Shown: positions 44,446 through 54,314 of the stretch, piece after piece
Numbering within the stretch: position 1 is the first letter of the stretch
Layout: each line of letters opens with the position of its first letter
Source: an uncultured Ulvibacter sp.
Lineage (GTDB): Bacteria; Bacteroidota; Bacteroidia; Flavobacteriales; Flavobacteriaceae
Length of the DNA stretch: 64,000 nt
Direction of reading: 5' to 3'
Assembly (NCBI GenBank): GCA_913063405.1
Contig: CAJXZB010000008.1
Location: 1-64,000, forward strand
Program-made: the position numbers and the translations under genes
Notes under the pieces: generated by a model
The model's input: the letters and a program-made list of their open reading frames with translations, nothing else
Told to the model about the DNA's origin: nothing
The model's database searches: none

Positions 44446-44481
44446 GTTGTTAACACGGTTATTAACACGGTTATTAACAGG
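44446..44481. repeat. Tandem 12-base repeat, three units
   Basis: Units GTTGTTAACACG, GTTATTAACACG and GTTATTAACAGG in direct tandem, preceded by a half unit GTTATT and followed by GTTTTTAC. It sits in the 144-base gap between the TPR gene and the aminotransferase. The GTTAAC core is palindromic. Confidence 0.75.
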
Positions 44482-44516
44482 GTTTTTACAGTTCAAAAAG
44501 TTGAAGATCAGAAGTG

Positions 44517-45710
44517 TTACTCTTTTTTTGGTTTGGAGATTCCATTTAGCACATCAGACAAAATGGCACAACCTTCCTTTATTTCGGCTTCTGAAATGGT
44601 CAAAGGTGGTGTAATGCGCACCGCTCGGGCTTCAAAAAGGAGCCAAAAGAGAATAAGTCCTCGCTTTTTGCAGTTTAAAATGACTTCTGAAGCAATTTCC
44701 GAAGACTCAAAAATCAGTGCTAACATCAAGCCTTTTCCTCTTATCTCTTTTATAAGTGAATGTTGTAATAACGTTCTAAATAGTTGCTCCTTCTGAAGGG
44801 TTTGAGGAATCAAATCTGTTTCGGTCAGTTCTTTTAAAGTGGCTAATGCAGCCGACGCAATCACTGGATTGCCGCCGAAGGTAGTAATATGCCCAAGTTT
44901 TGGGTTGTGCTGCAATAAGGTCATTAGATCTTTTGAAGCAGTAAAGGCTCCTACGGGCAAACCACCTCCCATTCCTTTGCCCATTACCAGTATATCTGGA
45001 ATAATATTGAAGTGTTGAAAGCCAAATAGCTTTCCTGTTCTTCCAAATCCTGGTTGAATCTCATCTAGAATAAACAAAGTGCCGGTTTGGTTGCACTTAT
45101 TGCGAACCTTTTCGAGGTAATCAGTTTTTGGGAGAATGAAACCGGCGCCGCCTTGAATTGTTTCAAGGACAATGGCAGCAGTGTTTCCGGTTATTTTTTC
45201 CAAATCCTCTTCGTAATTGAATTGGATAGAATGGCAATCTGGAAGTAAGGGTTCAAATGCTTTTTTTCTTTCTTCAAATCCCATTATACTTAGGGCTCCA
45301 ATTGTATTTCCATGGTATGCGTTGTTCGCGTACAAAATTTCAGTCCTTCCCGTAGCTCTTCTTGCTAGCTTTATGGCACCTTCAATAGCTTCAGTCCCAC
45401 TGTTTACTAAATAGGTGGTTTGTAAGGTGCTAGGAAGATAACTAGCAAGTAATTTTGTAAACGCCACAGCTGGTTCTTGGATGTATTCTCCATATACCAT
45501 TACGTGAAGGTACTTGTCCAATTGGGTTTTTACCGCCTCGACTACCCTTGGATGGCAATGCCCTAAACTGCAAGCGGAAACTCCAGCTACAAAATCCAAG
45601 TGCTTTTTACTGCTGGTATCGTAGATATAACTTCCTTCAGCATGGGAGATTTCCATCCCTAAAGGATATGGTGTGGTCTGTGCTTGATATTTAAAGAAGT
45701 CTTTTTTCAT
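44517..45710 (-). CDS. Class III PLP-dependent aminotransferase
   Basis: A 397-residue acetylornithine/4-aminobutyrate-type aminotransferase. The PLP lysine is in PDILVMGKGMGGGLPVGAF, with ILDEIQPGFGRTGKLFGFQHF upstream, LVNSGTEAIEGAIKLAR for the phosphate cup, and AYHGNTIGALS. Amino donor is unclear; NCBI-type names would be aspartate aminotransferase family. It is 51 bases downstream of the OstA-like gene on the same strand, a conserved pairing in flavobacteria as far as I recall. Confidence 0.88.
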   Translation of the reverse strand: MKKDFFKYQAQTTPYPLGMEISHAEGSYIYDTSSKKHLDFVAGVSACSLGHCHPRVVEAVKTQLDKYLHVMVYGEYIQEPAVAFTKLLASYLPSTLQTTYLVNSGTEAIEGAIKLARRATGRTEILYANNAYHGNTIGALSIMGFEERKKAFEPLLPDCHSIQFNYEEDLEKITGNTAAIVLETIQGGAGFILPKTDYLEKVRNKCNQTGTLFILDEIQPGFGRTGKLFGFQHFNIIPDILVMGKGMGGGLPVGAFTASKDLMTLLQHNPKLGHITTFGGNPVIASAALATLKELTETDLIPQTLQKEQLFRTLLQHSLIKEIRGKGLMLALIFESSEIASEVILNCKKRGLILFWLLFEARAVRITPPLTISEAEIKEGCAILSDVLNGISKPKKE

Positions 45711-45761
45711 ACTGCGAAACGTGAAAACACCTTTCAGAACTGAGAGGAACTTTTGGTTTTA

Positions 45762-47534
45762 TTAGTTTTCCGAAGCCTTTTTCTTTGGTATACTGTCATT
45801 TATAATTTTTCCATTGTCTTCCTCTGCCTTCCTCGTCATCAGTTTTGGATCATCCGGATTAACTCGAAGATCTTTTGGAAGCAATTTTGAAGCTTCGGGA
45901 ATCACTAATTCATCTTCTGGGATATCTTCAAAGAATTCTCCTTCATCCTCAGGCAATGGGATCCCTTTAATTTTAGGCAAGACCGGCCTTGGTTTCCCTT
46001 TAAATAAATCTTCTTTTTTCATTAAACGTTCATCGCCTCTCCAAATAAAACCTGGCAGCTGTCTTGCATTTGAAGGAAATTGTGAGGGTGGATATACCTT
46101 CCCGTTTGCTTTTTTTATGAATCGGATGCCAGATATTTTTTGTTTCTTGAGATACATCTGTATGGAACTCGAAACCGTATTGTTGATACCAACTAGTTCT
46201 TGCTTATCATTTCTCGAATAAAAAATCACCTCGGCGTTCTTATTAATATTTACAGTATCTAATTCGTTATTGGTGAACAAACCAATAAGACGTTGACCTT
46301 TCACCTGATTGTATCCAGCACTATCCTTTTGCACGAGAAAAGCATTGTTAAATACCTTTAGAGTATCAAGTTTCTCTGTTTTTTTGTTTGAGAGAATATG
46401 GATAGTGTCTCCTGTCATTTGATTTTCACCACTCCATAGGACTGGATTTCCCAAGAGTTTCGTTATTCCCTCTTTCTGCTTCACAAAAATTGAATCACAT
46501 TTTCCGCTGGTAGGTTCTACTCCAGGGAGTCCCTGTTTAAAAAGCCGTGCTCGATAGAATCCTTTAATTACTCTATTTTCTGGTTTGCCAGTTACACGTA
46601 AGGTATCTGCATGAACATAAATTGAATCTTGGTCTTTTAACGTAACCGCAACCGCTCTTTTGGTAATAAAAACCGAATCTTTTTCTCTGTATACTTCGGC
46701 ATAATGACCACGGATAATACTTTTGTTCACAGTATCCAACACTCTAATATTGTTAGTTGCTGACGCAAAGCTCCTATTTCTATCAAAGTAAATACTATCT
46801 CCATAAAGGATACGGTTGTTATAATCAACACGTGAGTTTTTCACAAAGTATCCATTGTCATTTCGAGTATCGTAATAACCACGTTCGCAGTAAACTGTGC
46901 TTTCTTCACTTTCAATAGTAGATTTTCCATATAAATAAGCGCCTCCAGTTTCAGAATAGAAATCCAATTGAGCAGAATTCACTGTATACTTTGGGTTTTT
47001 AATAACTACATTAGAGAGAAACTGATATTTTTTGCTCTGGGCATAATACCTTCCAATTCTGCTCGTCAAAGTACTTGCTGTATCTACTACGGTTCCACCG
47101 CTTCGGTAATACGCTTGTTGTTTAACTCGATCGAAGTACAGCGTGTCTGTTCTAAGCGTGGATTGTGGATTTTTCATAAATACGTCGCCACTGGCAAAGG
47201 CAAATTGAGTATTCCCGTTATACTCGGCGTATTTGCTGCTCATATTAATAGTGTCTCCTTGCGTTATGCGAACACTTCCGTAGGCTTTTACAAAATTATC
47301 TTTTAGATACACATAGGCTTGATCGCACCACATCTCTACTCCCTCGTGAATGATATAAACTTGTCCTTCGGAATCTTTTGTGTAAATAATAGCATCAGGC
47401 AATTCTGGCTTTATTTCAAGATAACCAGACTTAATATCCACTTTTTGTTTTAGGGTGTCTTGCTGTGCATAAAGAACACTTCCCAAGAGAGAAAAAGAAA
47501 GAAGCAGTATATATTTATTCGTGTTCTGTTTCAT
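45762..47534 (-). CDS. OstA-like (LptA/LptD-type) outer-membrane biogenesis protein
   Basis: A 590-residue exported protein with an N-terminal signal peptide (MKQNTNKYILLLSFSLLGSVLYA, cleavage before QQD). The body consists of OstA/LptA-like beta-jellyroll repeats: YLKDNFVKAYGSVRITQGDTINMSSKYAEY, SGDVFMKNPQSTLRTDTLYFDR and more. It probably helps move lipopolysaccharide or LOS to the outer membrane. ATG 47534 is chosen over 47549 as it begins the signal peptide. A TACCTTTG box is 15 bases upstream. Confidence 0.86.
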   Translation of the reverse strand: MKQNTNKYILLLSFSLLGSVLYAQQDTLKQKVDIKSGYLEIKPELPDAIIYTKDSEGQVYIIHEGVEMWCDQAYVYLKDNFVKAYGSVRITQGDTINMSSKYAEYNGNTQFAFASGDVFMKNPQSTLRTDTLYFDRVKQQAYYRSGGTVVDTASTLTSRIGRYYAQSKKYQFLSNVVIKNPKYTVNSAQLDFYSETGGAYLYGKSTIESEESTVYCERGYYDTRNDNGYFVKNSRVDYNNRILYGDSIYFDRNRSFASATNNIRVLDTVNKSIIRGHYAEVYREKDSVFITKRAVAVTLKDQDSIYVHADTLRVTGKPENRVIKGFYRARLFKQGLPGVEPTSGKCDSIFVKQKEGITKLLGNPVLWSGENQMTGDTIHILSNKKTEKLDTLKVFNNAFLVQKDSAGYNQVKGQRLIGLFTNNELDTVNINKNAEVIFYSRNDKQELVGINNTVSSSIQMYLKKQKISGIRFIKKANGKVYPPSQFPSNARQLPGFIWRGDERLMKKEDLFKGKPRPVLPKIKGIPLPEDEGEFFEDIPEDELVIPEASKLLPKDLRVNPDDPKLMTRKAEEDNGKIINDSIPKKKASEN

Positions 47535-47548
47535 AGGTTTAATTGCCA

Positions 47549-47556
47549 CAAAGGTA
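47549..47556 (-). promoter_or_regulatory. TAnnTTTG -7 box of the OstA-like gene
   Basis: Minus strand TACCTTTG, 14 bases before ATG 47534. It supports the shorter start, because an ATG at 47549 would fall in the promoter itself. Confidence 0.4.
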
Positions 47557-47726
47557 TCAAAGAATTGATATTTATGATTAAAAAATTTGATAAGCTCATA
47601 TAAATACCAATATTAAAATTGTTTGGGCCGATAACAGTTATGAATAGGGGCATTTTTATCGGAGTTTACTACTGGTTATAAATAAATTCTTCAATTCGCA
47701 TTACAATTAATTTTAACCATCCAACT

Positions 47727-48943
47727 ATGAGAAAGCTCTACATTATTATCCTTTTGTTTTTAAGTATTATTTGCCAATCACAGATCGTCTAAATCCCAGA
47801 TGCTAATTTTAAAGATGCATTAATAAACTCAAACTGTGTGGACTTAGACCTGGATGGGATTGGTGATGAAGATGCCGACACAAACGATGATAACGAAATA
47901 CAGGTGAGTGAAGTTGAAGCTATATTGGGTTTAATTGTGAATAACAAGAATATTGACTCTTTAGAGGGAATTGCGAGTTTCACAAATCTTGTATTGTTGT
48001 TATGCAATTTTAATGATTTGATTAGTTTGGATATATCGCAAAATGAAAAAATTTGATGGGTGCTTTGTGACGCCAACCAATTGAGTAGTCTTGATGTTTC
48101 TCAAAACCTTTCCCTAGAGCAATTAAACTGTACATTTAATCAATTAAGTAGTTTAGATGTTACCCAAAATCCGAATCTTAAATGGTTGCTTTTGATCATA
48201 ACCAAATTACTGGTATTGATGTAACCCAAAACCCAAATCTGAAATGGTTGTATTGTTCGAGTAATCAACTGACGACTATCGATGTCAAGGAGAATACAGA
48301 TCTCGAGTGGTTTAGTTTGAACAATAATGAGATAACCAGTTTAAACGTAACCCAGAATCCAAATCTTATTTGGTTGGGTTGTATTAGTAACCAAATTGCA
48401 AGTCTAGATATGGCTCAAAATCCTTTTCTTCGAGGACTAAGCCGCAATAACAATCAATTAAAATCATTGAACCTAACCGAAAATGGATATCTAGAGCAAC
48501 TCGATTGCTCTAATAACGAGTTAACAAATTTGAATATTCAAAATGGTAACAATGAGATCATAGAAAAAATGTGGTCATCAGAAAACTCGAACCTGCTATG
48601 CATTCAAGTTGATGACGATAGTGCCATGTTCCCAAGTTGCAACCAGACTGGTGCTACTGGTTGGTGTAAGGATTCAATCTCTGAATATAGGAAAGAATGT
48701 ACATTAGGTTTGGAGAATTATAATCGGATAACATTTACCTTGTATCCAAATCCAGTTACCCATTTTTTACAAATAAACACACAAAAAGAAGTTGATAGTG
48801 TGACACTACATGACGTAAATGGCAGGCTTATTAAAACAGAATATGCTCCTGTTGTGGACATATCTGAACTAAGTTCGGGTTTATATTTTATCTTGGTTCA
48901 TGTTGATGGTCAAATAGAAACTAAGAGATTTATCAAACCGTAG
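47727..48943 (+). pseudogene. Broken leucine-rich repeat T9SS cargo gene
   Basis: A signal peptide MRKLYIIILLFLSIICQSQ starts at 47727. The frame is stopped by TAA at 47790 (after QIV), then continues IPDANFKDALINSNCVDLD and calcium-type DLDLDGIGDEDADT, is stopped by TGA at 48054, continues with LRR-like DANQLSSLDVSQN repeats, then shifts frame near 48186 to AFDHNQITGIDVTQNPNLKWLYC. It ends in a type A sorting domain, LSSGLYFILVHVDGQIETKRFIKP, to TAG 48943. Three lesions; the family is bacterial LRR surface proteins. Confidence 0.85.
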
Positions 48944-48978
48944 TGTTGTGCTTCCATTTTTGAATAATGGTTGAGTTG

Positions 48979-50250
48979 TTACCTATGTATGGTTTGCTTT
49001 CGGTCTGGCCCAACAGAAACAACCTTAATTGGTATTTCCAGTTCCTTTTCCAAAAAAGCAATATAGTCGTTTAGTTCTTTTGGAAATTGACTAGTCTCAG
49101 TCATTTTTGTCAAATCTTCGGACCAACATTTAAACTTGGTGTAAACCGGAGTGACATTTTCTGGCTCAATATTGTATGGAAAATGTTTGATCGTTTTTCC
49201 TTTGTACTTGTACGCAGTACAAATTTCGAGGCTGTCGAATCCAGACAAAACATCGCCTTTCATCATCATCAGTTGTGTTACACCATTTACTTCACAGGTA
49301 TATTTTAAAGCGACAAGATCTAACCAACCACAACGTCTTGGCCTTCCTGTTACAGCTCCAAATTCTCGTCCCACTTTTGCCATTTCTACTCCAACTTCAT
49401 CGAATAACTCTGTTGGAAAGGGTCCAGAGCCCACGCGTGTAGTATATGCTTTAAAGATTCCATAAACATCTTTTACTTTATTTGGAGCGATTCCTAAACC
49501 AGTACAAGCTCCTGCGGCTGTTGTGTTCGATGAGGTTACAAAAGGGTAAGTTCCAAAATCGATATCAAGTAATGATCCTTGTGCTCCTTCAGCCAGAATA
49601 GTCTTTCCAGCCTTCATTGCCTGGTTTAAGTATTCTTCACTGTCAATAAAGGTTAATTCTTTCAATGTTTTTATCGCAGCGAAAAACTCGGTTTCCATTT
49701 CCTTGAGGTCATATTGCATATCTACGTTGTAGAAATCAATCATTGCTTCATGCTTATTTGCTAAGCTCCTATATTTCTCTTTCCATGTTTTAAGTTCAAG
49801 ATCGCCTATTCGAATACCATTTCTTCCAGTTTTGTCCATGTAAGTTGGTCCAATGCCTTTTAACGTTGAACCAATTTTAGCCTTCCCTTTCGAAGCTTCA
49901 GAAGCAGCATCGAGTAGTCTATGCGTTGGTAAAATCAAGTGGGCCTTTCTGGAGATAATGAGTTTGTTTTTGTAATCAATGTTAAATTGATCCAAACCTT
50001 CTAACTCTTTTACAAAAACAACTGGGTCGATTACAACTCCATTTCCAATAACATTTATTGAATTTTCATGAAAGATACCAGAAGGAATGGTTCTCAAGAC
50101 ATGCTTTATACCGTCAAACTCCAATGTGTGCCCAGCATTAGGCCCTCCTTGAAAACGTGCAATAATATCATAATCTTTGGTAAGAACGTCTACGATTTTT
50201 CCTTTTCCTTCGTCTCCCCATTGTAACCCAAGTAGTAAATCTACTGCCAT
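48979..50250 (-). CDS. purA: Adenylosuccinate synthetase
   Basis: Converts IMP plus Asp and GTP to adenylosuccinate in purine synthesis. 423 residues, normal. The P-loop-like LLGLQWGDEGKGKIVDVL is at residues 4-21, AGHTL carries the catalytic His, ILAEGAQGSLLDIDFGTYPFVTSSNT and VTGRPRRCGWLDLVAL are intact. It follows the Fur-family gene by 6 bases, so they share a transcript with Rel/SpoT upstream. Confidence 0.97.
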   Translation of the reverse strand: MAVDLLLGLQWGDEGKGKIVDVLTKDYDIIARFQGGPNAGHTLEFDGIKHVLRTIPSGIFHENSINVIGNGVVIDPVVFVKELEGLDQFNIDYKNKLIISRKAHLILPTHRLLDAASEASKGKAKIGSTLKGIGPTYMDKTGRNGIRIGDLELKTWKEKYRSLANKHEAMIDFYNVDMQYDLKEMETEFFAAIKTLKELTFIDSEEYLNQAMKAGKTILAEGAQGSLLDIDFGTYPFVTSSNTTAAGACTGLGIAPNKVKDVYGIFKAYTTRVGSGPFPTELFDEVGVEMAKVGREFGAVTGRPRRCGWLDLVALKYTCEVNGVTQLMMMKGDVLSGFDSLEICTAYKYKGKTIKHFPYNIEPENVTPVYTKFKCWSEDLTKMTETSQFPKELNDYIAFLEKELEIPIKVVSVGPDRKQTIHR

Positions 50251-50256
50251 AATATA

Positions 50257-50724
50257 TTAAGAATTGTCCCTTTTTGAATCAGGAGTTTTTTTATTTCCGT
50301 AGAAATATAGTGAATGGTTTGTAATTTCAATATCGAAAACTTCTTCGATGGTTTTTTTTATTATTTGAATTCGAGGATCACAAAACTCTATTACTTCTCC
50401 GTTTGATAGGATTATGTGATCGTGCTGTTTGTCAAAATAAGATTTTTCGTAGTGCGCTTGGTTTTGTCCAAACTGATGTTTGCGAACTAATCCACATTCT
50501 AATAATAACTCTATAGTGTTGTATAACGTGGCCCGACTTACTCGGTAGTTTTTATTCTTCATATTGATGTACAGAGACTCAATATCGAAATGATCGTCAA
50601 GATCATAAATTTCCTGAAGTATAGCGTAGCGTTCGGGTGTTTTACGGTGTCCTTTTTCTTCTAAGAATCCTGTGAAAACATTCTTTACAACAGCTTGATT
50701 ATTTGTGTCGGTTTTTGAACTCAT
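50257..50724 (-). CDS. Fur-family transcriptional regulator
   Basis: A 155-residue metal- or peroxide-sensing regulator. The winged helix has [32 protein letters not shown] and [23 protein letters not shown]; metal ligands appear in [27 protein letters not shown]. Only the first Cys of the usual structural Zn site is seen (EFCD), and no CxxC pair at the C-terminus. Rel upstream, purA downstream: this trio is conserved in flavobacteria. Confidence 0.92.
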   Translation of the reverse strand: MSSKTDTNNQAVVKNVFTGFLEEKGHRKTPERYAILQEIYDLDDHFDIESLYINMKNKNYRVSRATLYNTIELLLECGLVRKHQFGQNQAHYEKSYFDKQHDHIILSNGEVIEFCDPRIQIIKKTIEEVFDIEITNHSLYFYGNKKTPDSKRDNS

Positions 50725-50747
50725 AACAAAGCGACAAAGTTACTCAA

Positions 50748-52952
50748 TTATACTCTTGTAACTTTATCAATTCCGTTTATTTTTTTAATGTTTTGAACAA
50801 GGTTATCTAATGTTGACTTGTTCTTTACAACCACCGTGATTCTTCCTGTAAACACTCCGTCGTCGCTATCAAAATGAACACTCTTCATATCGATGTGAAG
50901 GTTGTTGGATACAACTTTCGTAACATCGTTTACCAAACCAACGGCATCAATCCCTGTTATTTTAAGCTCTGCCTTAAACTCACGTTGAGATGAGTCTATC
51001 CACTTGGCTTGTATAATACGATAGTTGTAATTGCTTTGCAACTGAAGCGCATTTGGACAATTAACCTTATGAACTTTTATACCTTCGTTTACCGTAACAA
51101 ACCCAAAAACATCATCACCAGGAATTGGGTTGCAACAATTTGACATTTTGTAATCAAGTTTCTCTTCTTCTTTCCCAAATACAAGTTGATCAAACTTCTC
51201 GGTAATCTCCTCCTTGTAAATATCTTCAGGATTGGTTGGCTTTCTAATTCGGTTTTTGAAAAAGGACATTAGCGCGTTGCTTCGAGAGGCGGCAAAGTCC
51301 TTGAGTTTTGGATTGTCAATTATTCCAGCTCCAACGCGATAGAATAAATCTAAACTCGTTTTTACTTTGAAGAAACTTACCAATTGATTGATCGTTTTCT
51401 CATCTAGAGAAATTTTTAACGATTTCAATTTTCTGGTGAGAATTACTTTTCCCTCTGCTGCAATCTGTTTTTTCTCGTCTTTTAGGGATGATTTAATTTT
51501 TGAGCGAGCTCTTGCCGTGGTGGCATAATCTAGCCAGTTTGCAGAAGGTTTGGCTTTTTCTGAAGTTATAATTTCTACTTGATCACCGCTTTTAACCTGA
51601 TGACTTAACGGTACTAGTTTACCATTCACTTTTGTGCCACGTGTATGTAATCCCACCTCTGTATGAATGTGAAAGGCAAAATCTAAGGCAGTCGCGCCCT
51701 TTGGCAGGGAGTATAAATCTCCTTTTGGTGTAAATACAAAAATTTCTTTGGCATACAGATTTAGTTTGAATTCTTCAACAAAATCCACTGCACTGATGTC
51801 CGAATTCTCCAAGGTATCTTGGAGTTTATTTAGCCAATCTTCTAAACCTCCATCATCTTTATCCTCGTTTTTGTATTTGTAATGCGCTGCAAACCCTTTT
51901 TCCGCTATTTCATTCATTCGCTCACTGCGTATTTGAACCTCCACCCAACGTCCTTTAGGTCCCATTACTGTAATGTGTAAAGCTTCATATCCAGTAGACT
52001 TTGGAGATGAAATCCAATCTCTAAGTCGGATGGGGTTAGGACGAAAATGATCGGTAACTATAGAATAGATTTTCCAGGCAATGAATTTTTCGTTCTCTTC
52101 ATCACCCTTATAGATAATTCTAACCGCGAATTTATCATATACTTCATCGAAGGTCACGTTTTGAGCAATCATTTTTCTTCGAATCGAAAAAATAGATTTA
52201 GGACGTCCCTTTATTTCGCACTCAAGTTTTTCAGCATTTAGCGAATCTTTTATGGTTTTAGAAAATGCAGTTATATAGGCATCCTGTTCTTCTTTGCTTT
52301 CTTTTATTTTGCTATTAATGTCTCTATAAACGTCCGGTTCGGTATATTTTAAACCTAGATCTTCGAGTTCCGTTTTAATATTATACAAACCAATTCTATG
52401 CGCTAAAGGTGCATAGATATATAAGGTTTCTGAAGCGATTTTAACCTGCTTATGCGCTGGCATTGGATCCATCGTCTGCATATTATGCAACCGGTCTGCA
52501 ATTTTTATAATGATTACCCGAATATCTTCGTTAAGTGTAAGCAACATTTTTCTAAAGTTCTCAGCTTGGAGAGATACGTCGCCATCATAGGGCATTTTGG
52601 ATATTTTGGTTAAACCATCGACAATACGTGCGACCGATTCCCCAAACAATTGTTCTAGATCCGCTAGGGTATACGTAGTGTCTTCCACCACATCATGAAG
52701 GAGGGCTGCAGCAATAGAGGTAGCGTCCAGGCCTATTTCTGAAGCAACAATTTTTGCAACAGCGATTGGATGGAAAATATAAGCCTCACCAGATTTTCGG
52801 CGTTGATCCTTGTGAGCGTCAACCGCAACATCAAAGGCGCTACGAATTAATTTTTTATCGGCCGCTGAAAGCGTACGATAGCTAATTTTAAGTAGTTGTT
52901 TGTATTGTTTTGTAAGCTCTTTTTTCTCCTCTTCTAATGCTGCCTCTGTCAT
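50748..52952 (-). CDS. Bifunctional (p)ppGpp synthetase/hydrolase (Rel/SpoT)
   Basis: A 734-residue stringent-response enzyme. The HD hydrolase has HKDQRRKSGEAYIFHPIAVAKIV and AALLHDVVEDTTYT; the synthetase has GRPKSIFSIRRKM, VYDKFAVRIIY and STGYEALHITVMGP. TGS (EIFVFTPKGDLYSLPKGATALDFAFHIHTEVG) and a C-terminal ACT domain (LVNDVTKVVSNNLHIDMKSVHF) follow. All catalytic motifs are intact. It probably heads the rel-fur-purA operon. Confidence 0.95.
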   Translation of the reverse strand: MTEAALEEEKKELTKQYKQLLKISYRTLSAADKKLIRSAFDVAVDAHKDQRRKSGEAYIFHPIAVAKIVASEIGLDATSIAAALLHDVVEDTTYTLADLEQLFGESVARIVDGLTKISKMPYDGDVSLQAENFRKMLLTLNEDIRVIIIKIADRLHNMQTMDPMPAHKQVKIASETLYIYAPLAHRIGLYNIKTELEDLGLKYTEPDVYRDINSKIKESKEEQDAYITAFSKTIKDSLNAEKLECEIKGRPKSIFSIRRKMIAQNVTFDEVYDKFAVRIIYKGDEENEKFIAWKIYSIVTDHFRPNPIRLRDWISSPKSTGYEALHITVMGPKGRWVEVQIRSERMNEIAEKGFAAHYKYKNEDKDDGGLEDWLNKLQDTLENSDISAVDFVEEFKLNLYAKEIFVFTPKGDLYSLPKGATALDFAFHIHTEVGLHTRGTKVNGKLVPLSHQVKSGDQVEIITSEKAKPSANWLDYATTARARSKIKSSLKDEKKQIAAEGKVILTRKLKSLKISLDEKTINQLVSFFKVKTSLDLFYRVGAGIIDNPKLKDFAASRSNALMSFFKNRIRKPTNPEDIYKEEITEKFDQLVFGKEEEKLDYKMSNCCNPIPGDDVFGFVTVNEGIKVHKVNCPNALQLQSNYNYRIIQAKWIDSSQREFKAELKITGIDAVGLVNDVTKVVSNNLHIDMKSVHFDSDDGVFTGRITVVVKNKSTLDNLVQNIKKINGIDKVTRV

Positions 52953-53018
52953 AAATCTAATGTACTACTTCGTAAAGTAATAAACAACTAAATTTATTTT
53001 CTGTACTAAGGATATAGA

Positions 53019-54225
53019 TTATTGAATGATTAACTTTTTGACTTCAGTTTTATCACCGTTATTTAATACAACAAAATAGACACCACATTTAATATGGGAA
53101 AGATCAATATTAGACTCGTTGTTAATATTTCGTTTTTTTAGGATTTATTTTCCAAGGAGATCAATAATAGTAATATCCAAAGGCTCTTTTGAAGATATAT
53201 TCAATATTCCTTTAGACGGGTTTGGATAGATTGAAATATAACCTAACATGTTCCCTTGGACACTCAAAACTTCTAATGTTGAGTTTTCAGGTTCCATTAC
53301 TTTTTTTGATAATCTGTGCCTTGTATAAAAACGATTACTTCTAGATCGCAAATTTCTTCAATAAAAGTATTTGTTAAATCTACGAAAAGATTGAGGGTTA
53401 TGGATTTATCTGGGACAAGAGTTAAGGGTGTTCCATTGGCATCAGGAAGCACCTTCATCATCACATTTCTAAAGGATGTTTCTCCGTTAGAACCAACGTT
53501 ATCAAACGTTTCCTTTTCTAGAACCACAACATGGACTGTAAAATCACCTTCGATTTTGGGTGCAATGTTTACTTCAATATTCATTTGATATTTTATCAAT
53601 GAGAATGTCTCAATATTCTCATCTAAGAATTTATTAGTAAAATAATTATCATTAAAGAATTGACACGGACCGCAGGTAGAACTAGTGAACTTTTCATAAA
53701 GAACTTTCTGTTTTGGTGCTTCACCACTCGCAACATTAACTTGTTTAATTAGGGTGTCGTTGTTTGGTTGGGTGGGTTGTAATCCTCTAAATCAAAACTT
53801 TGAGTTACCGGATTTGGAAGGTCGAAATCAAATAGAGCAATTTGCGACCAATTATTTCCAGCATCAATAGAAATCTCAACAAACAATGAATGATTATACT
53901 CCCCGTATATCTCTCACTGTGCATGGTTGAATTCCAGTCTATATAAATCATTTGTTAGATCTAAAATTGGGGTTTGCAATGCGATGGAAGCACCTTGGAA
54001 ATAATTCCAGAAACTCGCTGTAAAGTCCCCGCTCATTGGGCAAGGAATTCCTCCAGACCAATCTTCCCCAGTAAATGTACAATCACTGTTACTCCAAGAA
54101 ATTCCAAATTCTTTGAAGACTTCTGTCATAGTACCCGGAATACCATTTTCAAAGTCTTCAAAGAATTGAGAATGTATTTGTGAGCTAACCAATAATAGTA
54201 GTATTGCGGTTCTTTTTCTAAGCAT
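53019..54225 (-). pseudogene. Broken T9SS cargo gene with a CGPC domain
   Basis: ATG 54225 starts a signal peptide (MLRKRTAILLLLVSSQIHS) and then FFEDFENGIPGTM. TGA at 53914 stops it after EFNHAQ, the frame resumes as IYGEYNHSLFVEISIDAGNNWSQ, shifts near 53765 to KQVNVASGEAPKQKVLYEKFTSSTCGPCQFF, stops again near 53297, shifts again (VMEPENSTLEV, YPNPSKGILNI), and a TAA at 53145 interrupts the final DLLGK/ILKKRNI. It ends in a sorting domain at 53019. The thioredoxin-like CGPC suggests an Omp28-type protein. At least four lesions. Confidence 0.85.
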
Positions 54226-54314
54226 GATGGTAAGTGTTAAATTAAACAAACTAGTTGTCTACTTCCATAAAGTTAAATTGCATGTTGAATTAAAAAGTTA
54301 AAATCGATAATATC

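Noticed and set aside
44446..44481. 12-base repeats as a CRISPR array
   Set aside because: Units are adjacent with no spacers, and no cas genes are near.
45814..46221. 135-codon plus-strand ORF opposite the OstA-like gene
   Set aside because: Composition (Ser/Phe-rich) reflects the antisense of a Lys/Asp-rich protein.
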